Of a DNA stretch of 64,000 nt, positions 49,073-60,180 are shown in pieces; the first letter of the stretch is position 1; each line of letters begins with the position of its first letter. The position numbers and the translations under genes are program-made. This DNA is from Sphagnum compactum (Eukaryota; Bryophyta; Sphagnopsida; Sphagnales). The notes beneath the pieces were generated by a model. The model had not been told where the DNA came from and did not search any database. It was given only the letters and a program-made list of their open reading frames with translations. The DNA lies in assembly GCA_965153455.1 (NCBI GenBank), contig OZ234496.1:9013863-9077862 (forward strand), in the 5' to 3' direction.

Positions 49073-49203
49073 TGGGTAAAGCCCCTATGTTTGCTGGAAA
49101 TTCCCAAAATGTGGGGCTGGAGGCTCTTGCCCCTAAGACACAATGAGAGTCCAGTTTGGCCCCACATTTGGAGAATGTCCAGCAACAGAGGGGCTTTCAC
49201 CAC
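49073..49203. other. Long imperfect hairpin (MITE or small-RNA precursor)
   Basis: The arm 49078-49118 (AAAGCCCCTATGTTTGCTGG then AAATTCCCAAAATGTGGGGC) is complementary to 49158-49197 at roughly 85-88%, with one bulge. The pairing continues inward through CTGGA/TCCAG and CTCT/AGAG to a small loop near 49127-49144, and weakly outward (GTGG/CCAC). Full stem length is about 55-60 bp. No obvious target-site duplication flanks it. Terminal inverted arms making nearly the whole element fit a foldback MITE; a miRNA-like precursor is the alternative. Confidence 0.7.
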
Positions 49204-49361
49204 TACAATAACATCAGGACATCAGGTTCTGTGCATACAAGAAGCACCTCAAAAAAAAGTCCTTTTAGTGGATTATTATTATTATTTTTTTAAAGCACAA
49301 CATCGCACCCAACCTGACAAGCCGTAGCAACCCCAAGTCAAACCTCAGTGGCAGAGGGAGG

Positions 49362-49442
49362 ATGGACTTTCACCTGCACACCAGTGGGTTTGAACCCATG
49401 ACCTTTTTGAGGTCCCATGGTCCCAGACAAGGACTAGTGAAA
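49362..49442. repeat. Dispersed repeat copy (GGGTTTGAACC family)
   Basis: GACTTTCACCTGCACACCAG, then TGGGTTTGAACCCATGACC, closely matching 7627-7665. It lies 160 bases after the hairpin, whose own edge reads GGCTTTCACC, so the two may belong to one composite element. Confidence 0.5.
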
Positions 49443-50930
49443 CCAGGGGATACAAAGATATGCATTTAGTTTACCTTACATTGAAAAGTTGGTGGCCCCA
49501 GTGGAAAGTTTTGGGTATTATTTCAAACCTGTTGATTTCAACATCTTCACACAGGGATTTGTGGGTCGATTTGAAGACAGATTTTTGTTTTTTCCCCTTA
49601 TTCCCAATGTGTTCCCATCAAGTTCCCATGGGGTTCCCAAAAACATTCCCAATAGCACCTCAATTTTATCCTGTATGGTTTGCCAAAAGTTCAACTCTCA
49701 TGTATATAAACTGAAAAGGTCGGCTAAAGGGGAGCACATTTGTTTCTATTTTGCAACTGGGGGTCCAAAGAGTTGCTTCTATTGAAAAGTGGCCAATGCT
49801 CCAAAAACATTGGTGATGATGGGCCAATCAATGTGACTCCTTCATGAGGAAAAAAAGAAGAAAAAGTGTAAGTGACCCATGAATTAATTAATATGTATTA
49901 TGATAGTTCACCACATAATGGCAAGCATGATCAAATTGAAAATTAGATCTAGAACCTTTCCTTTATATGCATGCACTTTTATGAAACATGCCCATCCATC
50001 ATATGCACACATAATATGCCAAATATCACAATGATTCAAGATTGAGCAAAAATTTTAGGCCCAAATATTATATCTATGCATATTGTCTTCCTTACAACAT
50101 TTTATATCTAAATGAGTGTTGTGCGTGCACATGATTTTAGACATACTTGTCATGCAATTGCAAGTATCAAATTTATTTATACTCTATGTAAGTGTAAAAC
50201 TTCTTATCCACATTTGTGTAATTGTATATGCTTAACCTTGGACATGTAAGTGTAAATGATTTATGCTTGCTTGTTGTGTAAAGCATGTCAAATAAAATTA
50301 AGAAAAAAATTTGTCCTTTCAAAAATTTTAAGTTGTCAATCAACTCTTGCTTGGTTCACAATATATTAAAATGCATAAATTTTAAAGAGAAAATTTTCTT
50401 AATTTCATTGAATTCACCTTCCCTAATAAATTAAAAGAAAAATTTGAAAAAAAGAAAAAAAAGAAGAGATAGATTGATGTAAAAAAAGATTCAATAAACC
50501 ATGCCTTCAAAATGATGTGGCTATAGTTGGAAGTTGGCATCCAAAATACTTGATGCTTAATTCTCAATTGCAAACAGTGCACATTTGTTAGTGGTTTTCC
50601 AAAGAAATCCAAATAAGACATATGAGCCACTAGATGTATCCAATAGGAATTCTTTCTCAAAACCTTGTTCATTTATGTTTGCCAAAAACATTTACATAGG
50701 ATTCTGTAAGTGTAAAAGAAAACACTTACACTTACAGCAGAAGAGGAGCAAGGTAAACATAAATTCCACTAAATTGGCACTTATTTTGTTTTAGATGATG
50801 GATATTTGTGCATTTTACACTGACCCTACCCAGTCCCAACATTGGTCCAAATCCTACACCAATGCACAGAGCCAACAAATTCATCCCACATAGGCGAAAT
50901 TTCATCTCTTGGGTGTTTTTTTTCCTTAGT
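49443..50930. other. AT-rich spacer, no gene seen
   Basis: No domain or RNA gene was recognised. Base composition switches sharply to CpG-rich at about 50955, at the promoter of the next gene. Confidence 0.55.
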
Positions 50931-50974
50931 ATTTCTTGGGCATTTGTGAGGGTTTCGGTCCGAAAAGAAGGAAA

Positions 50975-51277
50975 AAACACGACGTCAGTCATCCGTCACA
51001 AAGCGTAGTACGGTGGAATGGGCGAAGAAGAGCTCGCCGCGCGCGTGCTTTTGTGCCTGCGTCGCATCCTCGCCTGCACTATCGACACCAGTCTTTGGGT
51101 TATAAAATCCCATCTCCACCTCCACGGAGCTTCCATCACTTGAGTGGGCTGGTTGCGGTGGCGGGGCTTTCACAACGACCCGTTAAGTCTTCTCGATCGG
51201 CTCTAGCAAACAAAAAAATAATTCCTCAGCTCTCAATAATTTTCTTTTTTCTGTGACTTCTTCTTCAGTCCTCCAAA
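50975..51277 (+). promoter_or_regulatory. CpG-rich promoter and 5' UTR of beta carbonic anhydrase
   Basis: A GACGTC palindrome (bZIP C-box/CRE type core) lies at 50981-50986, a dense CpG block (GCTCGCCGCGCGCG) near 51031-51045, and a good TATA box, TATAAAA, at 51101-51107, about 170 bases before the ATG. A pyrimidine-rich, CTTCTTCTTCAG-type leader precedes the start codon. The preserved CpGs contrast with the depleted surroundings and suggest an unmethylated, active promoter. Confidence 0.65.
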
Positions 51278-54105
51278 ATGAGCACTGTGGTATGTTTTTT
51301 GTATACAATGTCTTGTGTCTCTGTTTTTGTGTGTGTGTGTGTGAAACAAAATTTATCGATTTTTTCCTTTTGTCGATATGTTGTAGCTCTTCATGAAGAT
51401 TCCGATTCTTTGTTCAAGTAATTTGTTTGACATAGATGTCCGATGGCTTGAGGACAAATTATAATATTATTCAAGATTCTCATGTTTTGTTGTAATTGGG
51501 TTCGAGGCTTTTAATTGACGCATGCACAATTAGATCTGATGACATAATTTTCTCTGTAAGATTCGAAGTCGCTCTAGATTTGACTAACTTGGTTTTTGTT
51601 GTTGTTGAGTTTTACAGTAGCTGCTCAGAGTTGGGAATTTTGAGTGACTTTGTAAATTGTGTGTGTGTGTGGGCCGTGACGGAGCAGCAGCAGCAGCCTC
51701 GGCTTTTGGCAGAGGGTCTAGAGATTAAGAACCTCAGAGTTGTAGACGAGAATTACAGCCCTGAACCCGCGGGAGATGGAGACGGAGTCATCGACAAATT
51801 CAAGGAAGGATTCAAGACATTCAAGATCGAGAAGTACTTGTAAGTAATTTAGTGTTCTAATTTAGTGCAACATGATGCTGAATTTGCAAAGCTGCCCATT
51901 TCAGCAGCATCATAGGCTCTGCATTGAGTGCGACGATCGAGCTCGCCGCGCATTTTTGTGTAATGCAGTGCTCTGGACATGACTCGTCGTGATCTCTAGA
52001 GCTTCGTATAGTCTCTAGCTGAACATTCAATGTTGTCAAATGAGATAAGATCTAGCTTGCTGCAGTGGGAACCCAGCTGCAAGCGACATTCCAAACCAAT
52101 TGGGTTGTTAATGTTTGCAGGGCTGAGCCAGAGAAGTACAAGAAACTCGCAGAGGCACAGGAGCCAAAGGTACAGACTCTATTAAGTAGCTTGTGATTGT
52201 ACAGACTTATACGTCCATGAGATCCGTGATTCAACTGCCAGCTTGAAGCTGCGCATTCATTATTGCTGTGAGGCATGATCGAATTCCTTGAAGATGATGA
52301 TCGCACTAGTGTATCTAGAGTGTGAAATTGCGCTAGTGAACATCAAGGATCCACAAGTGCTTGCTAGATTTTCCAGAAGATTTGTTTGAAACGAATTGTG
52401 ATCTTACGGGAATTGATTCCTTGAGGCCTGCGCAGGTGCTGATCATCACGTGCATCGATTCCCGTGTCGACCCGGCAATACTTTACGGACTTGATATCGG
52501 TGAATCTTTCGTCTTGCGCAACGTCGCCAACTTTGTTCACCCCTACCAAGCTGGAAAGGTCCGCGCGAAGAAGATCATCACCCCTAACTAGCTGGCTAGT
52601 ACAGCTCCTCATCATGTCTGAAGCTGATGATCATCTCTTGTCGACCGGCCAAGTCGATACCTATAAAGTCTCTGTTGTACTGAAAGCTCCTCATGGGTCG
52701 GGCATCATGTTGACGCGGCCACCACCGAATTGGCCGTTCGATAGCTTTAGTTTTAACATTGCTCTTCAAGGATGCAGCTCAAGATTACAGTGTCGCTGAT
52801 TGCTTTCTTCAACACCTGCAATCAGAAATCCTGAATCGATCCATATTGCATCATTTTTGATATGATCCCTAGTCGGTCCTTGGGGTTTTGCCTCCAGGGT
52901 CACAAAGATCTCGAATTCACTCCATTTTTGTTGACCTGTGTCGATCTTGTCAATCCAGGATGGCCATGATCACGGACCAAGCGCCGCTACACTGTTTGCT
53001 GTCACTGTTATAAAGGTGAGTCGTGCAGGAGCCCAGCTAGAAATTGCGTGCATACAGTGTTACTTGTGTTTGAAGGAAGCCATGCACGCGGCCGTCGACA
53101 ATCTGTCTGCAGTGGCTTCCGCCATCATGAGATCATCTCGTTGTCTGTTTTGCCTTCAAACCCTTGTCTCAGATCAGCCTTAAATGCAACGATAGTACTT
53201 GCATTGTCTGCTGCAGAGGTCAGCAATCTCTCATGATAAATTTCAAACTAGCATCTAGACGACAGACAATGCAGTCCATGGCAGCAGGACTCATATTGTC
53301 CCTGTCTAAATACTTCGAACTTGGAAGTTGAGCTTCATCGTGAATTAATTCACAAGATCATCATCAACCGCGAGAATATCATCACTAACCGGAGTACATG
53401 GGAATTTGATATTACGGTTGTACAGATTCAGCACATTGTCGTGGCGGGACACAGCGGCTGCGGTGGTATCAATGCTCTTTTTGCTCGCGACGATTTCACA
53501 ACGTATGCAAAAAATCCTTTTTCTCAATCTCTGCACTAGTGCGTTCACAAGCTTTGAGCTGCAGCAGAGCATCGTAACATTTGGCCGGGTTCTGCGCAAG
53601 GAAGCAGCCTGGCAATCGAACTAGAAGCATAATATACTGATGTTTGGATCTTCGGTGGGTTGTGATGTCATCAGTGACTCCATTGGAACCTGGATAAAGT
53701 CTGCACTTCCAGCCAAGGAGAAGGCGCTCGCACTCCTCGGCCACAAATCGGAAGAAGAACAAAAGAGCTTTGCAGAGAAGGTGACAATAAAATTCAGCTA
53801 GCTCACATTTTCCGCTTGTTGAAAGCAACAATAATTAATTCCCATCTTTAGACCTCCGGCTTTCGTGAAGACTGTTGTGTGCACATTTCTAACGATTCTC
53901 AGCTAACTACTAGTACTGTCAGCTAACTGTTTGTTAATGTTGTTGCCTGCTCATGGTGGTGCAGGAAGCTGTGAATATCTCACTGAGGAACTTGCTGACC
54001 TACCCATACATTGCGGAGCGTGTCAAGGATGGACGTCTCCAGCTCCATGGCTTTCACTACGATCTCTCGGGAAAATTGACCACCTGGGATGTTGAGCGCA
54101 CTTAA
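51278..54105 (+). CDS. Beta-class carbonic anhydrase, eight exons, frameshift in last exon
   Basis: Catalyses reversible CO2 hydration with an active-site zinc. Exons: 51278-51289, 51685-51839, 52121-52169, 52436-52558, 52959-53015, 53426-53502, 53675-53780 and 53966-54105; phases all agree. About 239 residues are expected. Zinc ligands are visible: Cys78 in TCIDSR, with the Asp80-Arg82 dyad, and His141 and Cys144 in GHSGCGG. The NVANFVHPY, SAATLFAV and EAVNISLRNLLT blocks are typical. MSTV then a Gln run gives no transit peptide, so a cytosolic form is likely. In exon 8, where the family has LLTYPY, one base is missing at 54000/54001. As written, the frame leaves the family after residue 205 and ends at TGA 54077-54079; the family-like frame would end at TAA 54103-54105. 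Intron 4 has a weak GTCCGC donor. The gene is otherwise well kept and CpG-rich. Confidence 0.93.
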
Positions 54106-57100
54106 GCAGTAAAGCTAGTGCAGTCTAGCTCTTGCTGCCGCTGCACCAAGGTTGTACACATACCTATATACATACATACTACAGCAGTTTGACAATTGCA
54201 TGTCGGATCATGGGAAGTTCTGTAAAGATTTCATGTGTATTGGTACAGCAGCTTGGTCAGAAGAAAATATTAGGGAGGGCAATCTTTTGGCCCTTGGGTG
54301 CAGTACTCTTCACAGGTACTTGTACACTAGTATTCAAGACCATAGTCAGTAGTGTTATGTCTAGACTCGAGAGGAGTCTAAGCTCATGTACTGGCCACTG
54401 TCTGTGCAAACTCAGTTTTGCAGCATCAATATTCAGAAGTTTAAATTGGCTGCAAAATCTTCCTAATTTAATTTGCAGCTGCTTCTCAAGTCTAAGCTTT
54501 GTACATCTTACGTCTATACAGATCATCTAATATAACTAGTGGTGAAAAATTGTATGTACAAGATTCTATAAGCAGATGATCTAATCAGAAACACTCAGTA
54601 CTTGTTCATTCAAGATCTGCAATATTGCAAATTCTGAAGTGACAAAATCTAGTGGTAGTAATATTGCAAATTATGCCTAGTGAGCCTGTTCTTGCACACA
54701 TTGCACAGATCTCTGATATTAATTGCAAGATTCATGGCTGTAATTCAAAGCACCACAATATAATTTGTGTTTTTAAATTCACTGTTGAACAATCAGTGCC
54801 AGGAAGCAAATCAAGCTGCACAAACTTCATTTGGCCCACATGTATGTCAAACAAGGAAATTCACCACCGCAAAGACATTGAAATTGCAACTCCTTTAAAT
54901 TCAACCTGCTACAGGCTGGTCATAAACAAAACAATCTCTCTTTATGAGCTACCACATTTAAAACAAGCATACACACACATACATACAGATAATTTTGGGT
55001 GCACTACCCCAAGTTCAAGAACTGCATTGTTGAACTAGATATCCAATGCCGAATTCAGCCCAATATGCCCACAATTGCACTGTTCACATGTTACAAGAAT
55101 CATGGCCTGAGTTCAAAAGAACAATATGTTGCACCTCCAGGAGCATTCTGTCGAAGAGTTAGCAGCAGAATCCAGTGGCTTTGCTTCTTTTGTCCACTTC
55201 TTTAGCCACAAGGTGCTGCCTCATGTATACTTGGGCCGCTCATGTTTTGCTAAAATTTGTTCATCTTTTTCACCTTTAGACTGGAAACATTCAAACCTGT
55301 ACCTACATTTTAAGAGATTGAGAACTCAAATTAAACAGCAAGTAAGAAATTCCAGGGAAGGAACAAGGGAGAGAAGCAGCAGGTCCTGGACATACTCTAG
55401 AACTACTGGTGATAACAGAGTATCAAATCAAACCCTAATTCCAGGGTTTGTGAACTACGACAGATGTATTAATAGGCAGTCTCACATATCCATCTTCTTC
55501 TACTTGACTATCTTGTGAGTTCGTTCACACAATGTTGATTGAATCTCAGGCTATGGAGTTTAAACTGAGGGATTTTTTCATCTGTTATGCAAGGAGCTCC
55601 AGTTGAGCATTCCGGGACTCAGGAGATCATGCACACAAGCCAATTTAGTCTTTCTGCATGTGACTCTTAAGTTCTAGGTGTTTCTAGACTTCTTGCCTGG
55701 ATTTTTTACTTGGATCTGTTGGATTGATCATCTGGGGACTGGAAAATTTGCAGTGCTGGACAAGCTTCAGTCAAGATGGAATGCACTGCTCGGTCTTCAT
55801 GAGTGTGGAATTTGCAATGAATTTGCAAGCATATGATTCAGTCTGTTACAACCATGTCAATTGATTACCTGTTGCTTGTAAAAACTCTAGTATATAGATC
55901 CAGTGATTTTATAGTGAGCAAAATTTGTGAGCATCCTTGGAGGATTACCTAAAGGTGCAATAATGACACAAAAGCTAAATTCATTTGTTTCTCCAAGTGT
56001 GTTACTCCATTTGGGTTGGATTTTGTACCCAATTTGTGATGACTCTTGCTCTCAATATTGTGTCTGTTAACTTATGAGTAGTTAGCTTTCATGTTTGCTT
56101 TGACGCTGTGTGATTGTGAGTTCATACCAGCCTTGGTTGGCTATTAGAAACCAAGGAACAGAGCCCAATGGTTATCCCGGAGGTTCTTACGGTTCATATC
56201 CATGGTTCTAAACAATTGCAAGTATATGGTTCGAGTATCTAACAATGGTTCTCAACTATTTTGAAAAACTCAAATAACCTACCAGAAAAGCTCCAGTTCT
56301 TTGCTAGTTTTTTTCATAAAACTGGGTGTTCCTTGGAGGTTTTTGAAAATAACACGAAGCGGTGGTTCTTTGATTCCGAAATATTTTGAAAACCAGACCT
56401 GACCAGACAGTTATTAACAAAATCAAACTACCCACACAACTCTAATTATACCAGTGTGGTTCTCAATATTTCAAAGAAAGACTCAGCAGATAAGGGTCAG
56501 GTATGGATCAGTGTAAGATTATTCTTATTGAGATCCTTGATTTTCAGATCGGTTCTCACAATGAGAATATACTGATATCACATTTGGTCATAATTGATTT
56601 GAGAATCAGATTGACAGTTTTCACCCAAGTGAGAATTAGGTTATTGAGAACTAATTACTTTGTTTTTTAAATTGTTTTTTTAGAACTGGCTACTTGTTTT
56701 TTAAATTATTGTTTTAGAACCAGGCCAGTTCTATGAGAGAATCAGAATCCAATTCTCAGGGTAAGGTAAAATTGCTTATTGGTCAACATGTTTTTATGAT
56801 CGACCACTTTCAATATTTTCCTCATGAATCAAGTTGAGTGATTTTTATGTCATTTGACGGGCAAACTGGAGGCCTACAAATGTTCTTTGAGGGTCAGAAG
56901 TAAAGAAGCAATGTAGAAAACACAAGAAGAGGGATGAGTGATAGTTTGCTTTTTTTTTAAAAATTAAATAGCTCTAGACCTCTCTTTCTTGTTTCAGCCC
57001 CATATTTTCCTCATTTTTAATCCTTGAGTGATTTAAAACATGATGGGTGTGTTAATTATGACCTTACAAAACCTCTTTGTATTTCAGAAGCAAAGATGCA

Positions 57101-57790
57101 ATGATCCAAGATTTTAAGTTGAAATTATAATCTGTTTTTAGTTCACTCATCATCAAGCATTGAACCTCAGTACACCAAACATCCCATGTCTTCCCCCCCC
57201 CCATTCCTTTATTGAATTGAACCATTTTTGCAATGCTGAAAGGCCTAGTTTTATGAGTTTCAAAAATAGACAAAAAAATGTGTGAGGATTCACTCATAGG
57301 CCTATCTACTTTAGTTAGAAAAGTTTAGGATTAATTTAGGTTAGATTAAGTTAGTTTAGGTTCTGACTTAGATTAGTTTAGTGAGGAGAGGAGAAAAGCA
57401 TTGGAAGCGACCCTTGAACATACAAACATAAGTATATGTTTATTTTAATTTATTTTCTAACTGATTTTTTTAATGAATATAAATTTAAGATCTGGAGATT
57501 TTAAATAATAAGGCAAAAAATTTAATTTACATTTGATGTAATTTGTCAGTTATGGATTGTCACATCCTATAATGTATGCTTGTCAATCAAGCTTTTTTGT
57601 TTGGTAACAATGGATCTGTGCATGGAATGGCTAGTGCAAAATATCCCTCAAATACATATTTTTCATCATATTCACCCTTGTGTAGCTTTGTTGTCCACCT
57701 TTGTCATGCTCGCTAAGAAACTCCGATAACACATCAATACCACATATAATATGCCCTTACAAAATACAACAAATGAGCCTTCCTTAATGG
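54106..57790. other. Downstream flank, no gene seen
   Basis: The first few hundred bases are the likely 3' UTR of the carbonic anhydrase. Frames of 66-132 codons on the + strand (54132-54530, 54652-55038, 55126-55518) lack any domain and have the look of chance reading in balanced-composition DNA. At 56140-56760 the sequence is rich in GGTTCT and GAACC phrases, a degenerate repeat also seen at 46 kb. Confidence 0.45.
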
Positions 57791-57792
57791 TT

Positions 57793-57902
57793 CAAAATAA
57801 TTGATCCTTGCATATTTTGTCAAGTTGTTAGAACATGTTTTAACTACAAAATAATTGATTCTTGCATATTTTGTCAAGTTGTTAGAACATGTTTTAATTA
57901 CA
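57793..57902. repeat. 54-bp tandem duplication
   Basis: CAAAATAATTGATCCTTGCA begins at 57793 and its near-copy at 57847; both continue TATTTTGTCAAGTTGTTAGA and ACATGTTTTAA. Only about two differences, so it is recent. Confidence 0.95.
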
Positions 57903-58955
57903 TAGATGCTTTAAATCATTATTTAATTGATTGATCTAGTTAGCAAGTTCAATTACTCTTGGTGTGTGATCTTGTGTTTTTCGAAAATAGTAAGTTCATG
58001 GATACTCAATTCTTGATCTTTGCTTAATACGGTGGAACCACACAGACTGGCACAGCAGTAGGAAACGTGATTGCAGGAGATTGTCAAGAGTTGCCTTTGT
58101 GATTACCACAGGAGAGTAGAGTGTGTAAGACGTTTGCTGAAGTGGAGCATGTGTAGGATTTCCAGGTGACACTTCTTGAAAATTCACAAAATCTAGGCTT
58201 TTTTTTTTGGTCCTCAGTTCACCTTTGCTATGAGCTTCCTTAGATTTTTGTGACGATGCATTCTAAACAAGTGGCTCTAACACGAGAGGCTTTGTCTTGA
58301 AAGCAAGGTATTATATTTCATGTTTTACTATGAACTCAAGTTATATTGGATGAAAGTTTGTTGGCTCTATGAAAAACATGAATTTTATTTTTTCACCTTT
58401 GTTCTAAGAAATAAATTTTTTTAACCATTTTAGAATTCATTGTGGATATTTAGAAATTGAAACCATAGTTCCATTGTCTTTTCTTTAACCATACAAATGA
58501 ATATAAAGTTGTGAATAATTATATTGTTTAAGAAAATTCAAGTTTTCTAAACTTGGATAATGTAAACAATTTTTAGCAATGTGCATGAGGTATTTCGATA
58601 TTTGAAACAAAAACTAATATTGAATAGATGTAATTTACATGGAAAGATTTTTATTCTTAATTTCATTTTCATTTTTAAGTTTGAGAATTTGGTAATTTTT
58701 ACATTTTTTTGTCACATTTTGGGTTTAGGTTTTTCATAGAATGTGTTTTGTTATGGTGTTTGATGGGTGTATGTGTGGATAAAAAATTCAGCCAAATTTT
58801 TTTTTGTCTTGTTATTGATATTTATGATTTTTTTTGCACATGGTCCATGAAAAAAATATAAAAATACAAATTCAAGCCACAAGGTGCTAACATTTTGGGA
58901 ATAATTAATTAGGTGGAAAATGCAACATTTACATGCATATAATCACAAACGTTAC
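57903..58955. other. AT-rich spacer, no gene seen
   Basis: No coding signal. It ends at the stop codon of the endonuclease relic on the - strand. Confidence 0.55.
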
Positions 58956-58958
58956 ACT

Positions 58959-60180
58959 TTAAATAAATGGAGACATTAATGGTTTTTTATTATACATTGG
59001 GAGTGTGTTTGGTAATTTGAATGCAATATAAATTTGTTTATGAAAATCTGACCGATATGCTTATGTTACACCATATTTGCATTCATTTCCAGGGACAATA
59101 TTTGTCCATATGTGGTTTAATTGAAATCTAGCTTTTGTGTTGTTTTCATTAAATTGGAATTTTAATTGGAATTTATCCATGAAATCTAATAGTTCTTTTT
59201 TTTTTGCTTGGTTATTGTCTTTTAGAATATTAACATTAAAATCCCCCATAATGATGATTGGACAATGTTTGGGAGAATGTTGAATTATAGTTTGAAAATT
59301 GTTGAGGAATGTAAAAACTGAACATGAATGAGTTTTATACACATACAATATGTATTGTTTTTCGTGTATTAATATTAAAAGTTATTATTATATATTCTGA
59401 ACCATAACTAGTTATTATATTGAAAGAATCTAAATGCATGTGTATGTCATACATCATCATTAACCCATGACCATCATGGATTGAAATATATGAATATTTT
59501 GATGAATTTATAAATTTGTGCACATCTATTGATGCATGGTGTATTCTTGTTTCTATAAAACATAATATATGAAAAATTTGAAGGTCATGATCATGATTGA
59601 TGTCTTTGTAATGTTGGTGTAAAAAAGTTATATTCAAGGTTTGTATAATTACGTGAGAATTATGTAAATATTTTAATTGAAAAATTAATGGAATCCAAGT
59701 TGCAATTGCTTTAATCTATTCATTTCTATATGTACTCTTGGATCCACATAAAAAATTTCATGTTGGAAAGGAATTAACAATTTATTTTTTTAGATGCAAA
59801 ATAATGTTGTATATGTTAATTTATGTTTTTTAACGTTAGTGGGATTAAAAACCAATTCATCTAGTGATAATCCTTGAGAACGATGGATGGTTCTTGTTGC
59901 TGCAAGTTGAAATGGAAATTTCCTTATTATGATAAATGATTAGAATTTACCAATTTTTATATCTTTGATGATAAGTTCAATTGGTGTCCATTTTGATTCA
60001 ATGTTGTTGTCGTAATAATGACTATATTTATTTTTTATTAGTGTTCCCATTTTAAAATTTTGAAACATTATCCATATAATGGTTCTCTTCAGAATATGTT
60101 GTTGATGCTTTAAAAATGTTATTAGTTCCAATTCACAAGACCATCAGAAGTTGCATACTTACCGACACATAATTCAACCA
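58959..60180 (-). mobile_element. Helentron-type remnant: PIF1-like helicase tail plus EEP endonuclease
   Basis: Read on the - strand, 60131-59790 keeps the end of a PIF1-like helicase: ESKWTPIELII, then FPFQLAATRTIHRSQG (59921-59873, the motif V/VI region) and LSLDELVFNPTNVKKHKLTY. Downstream comes an endonuclease/exonuclease/phosphatase domain: FIETRIHHASIDVHKF, YSYISIHDGHGLMMMYDIHM, then IIIMGDFNVNIL with the catalytic GDFN at 59246-59235, QLNHIWTN, SDFHK, and a natural terminus IYIAFKLPNTLP to TAA at 58961-58959. Helicase followed by EEP endonuclease is the arrangement of Helentron/Helitron2 rolling-circle transposons (family knowledge). In-frame stops and shifts, and Asp-to-Asn in QLDHIW, show it is dead. 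The Rep domain and termini were not found. Confidence 0.8.

Noticed and set aside
55126-55518. 130-codon + strand frame
   Set aside because: No domain, no CpG enrichment, overlapping alternative frames; likely chance.
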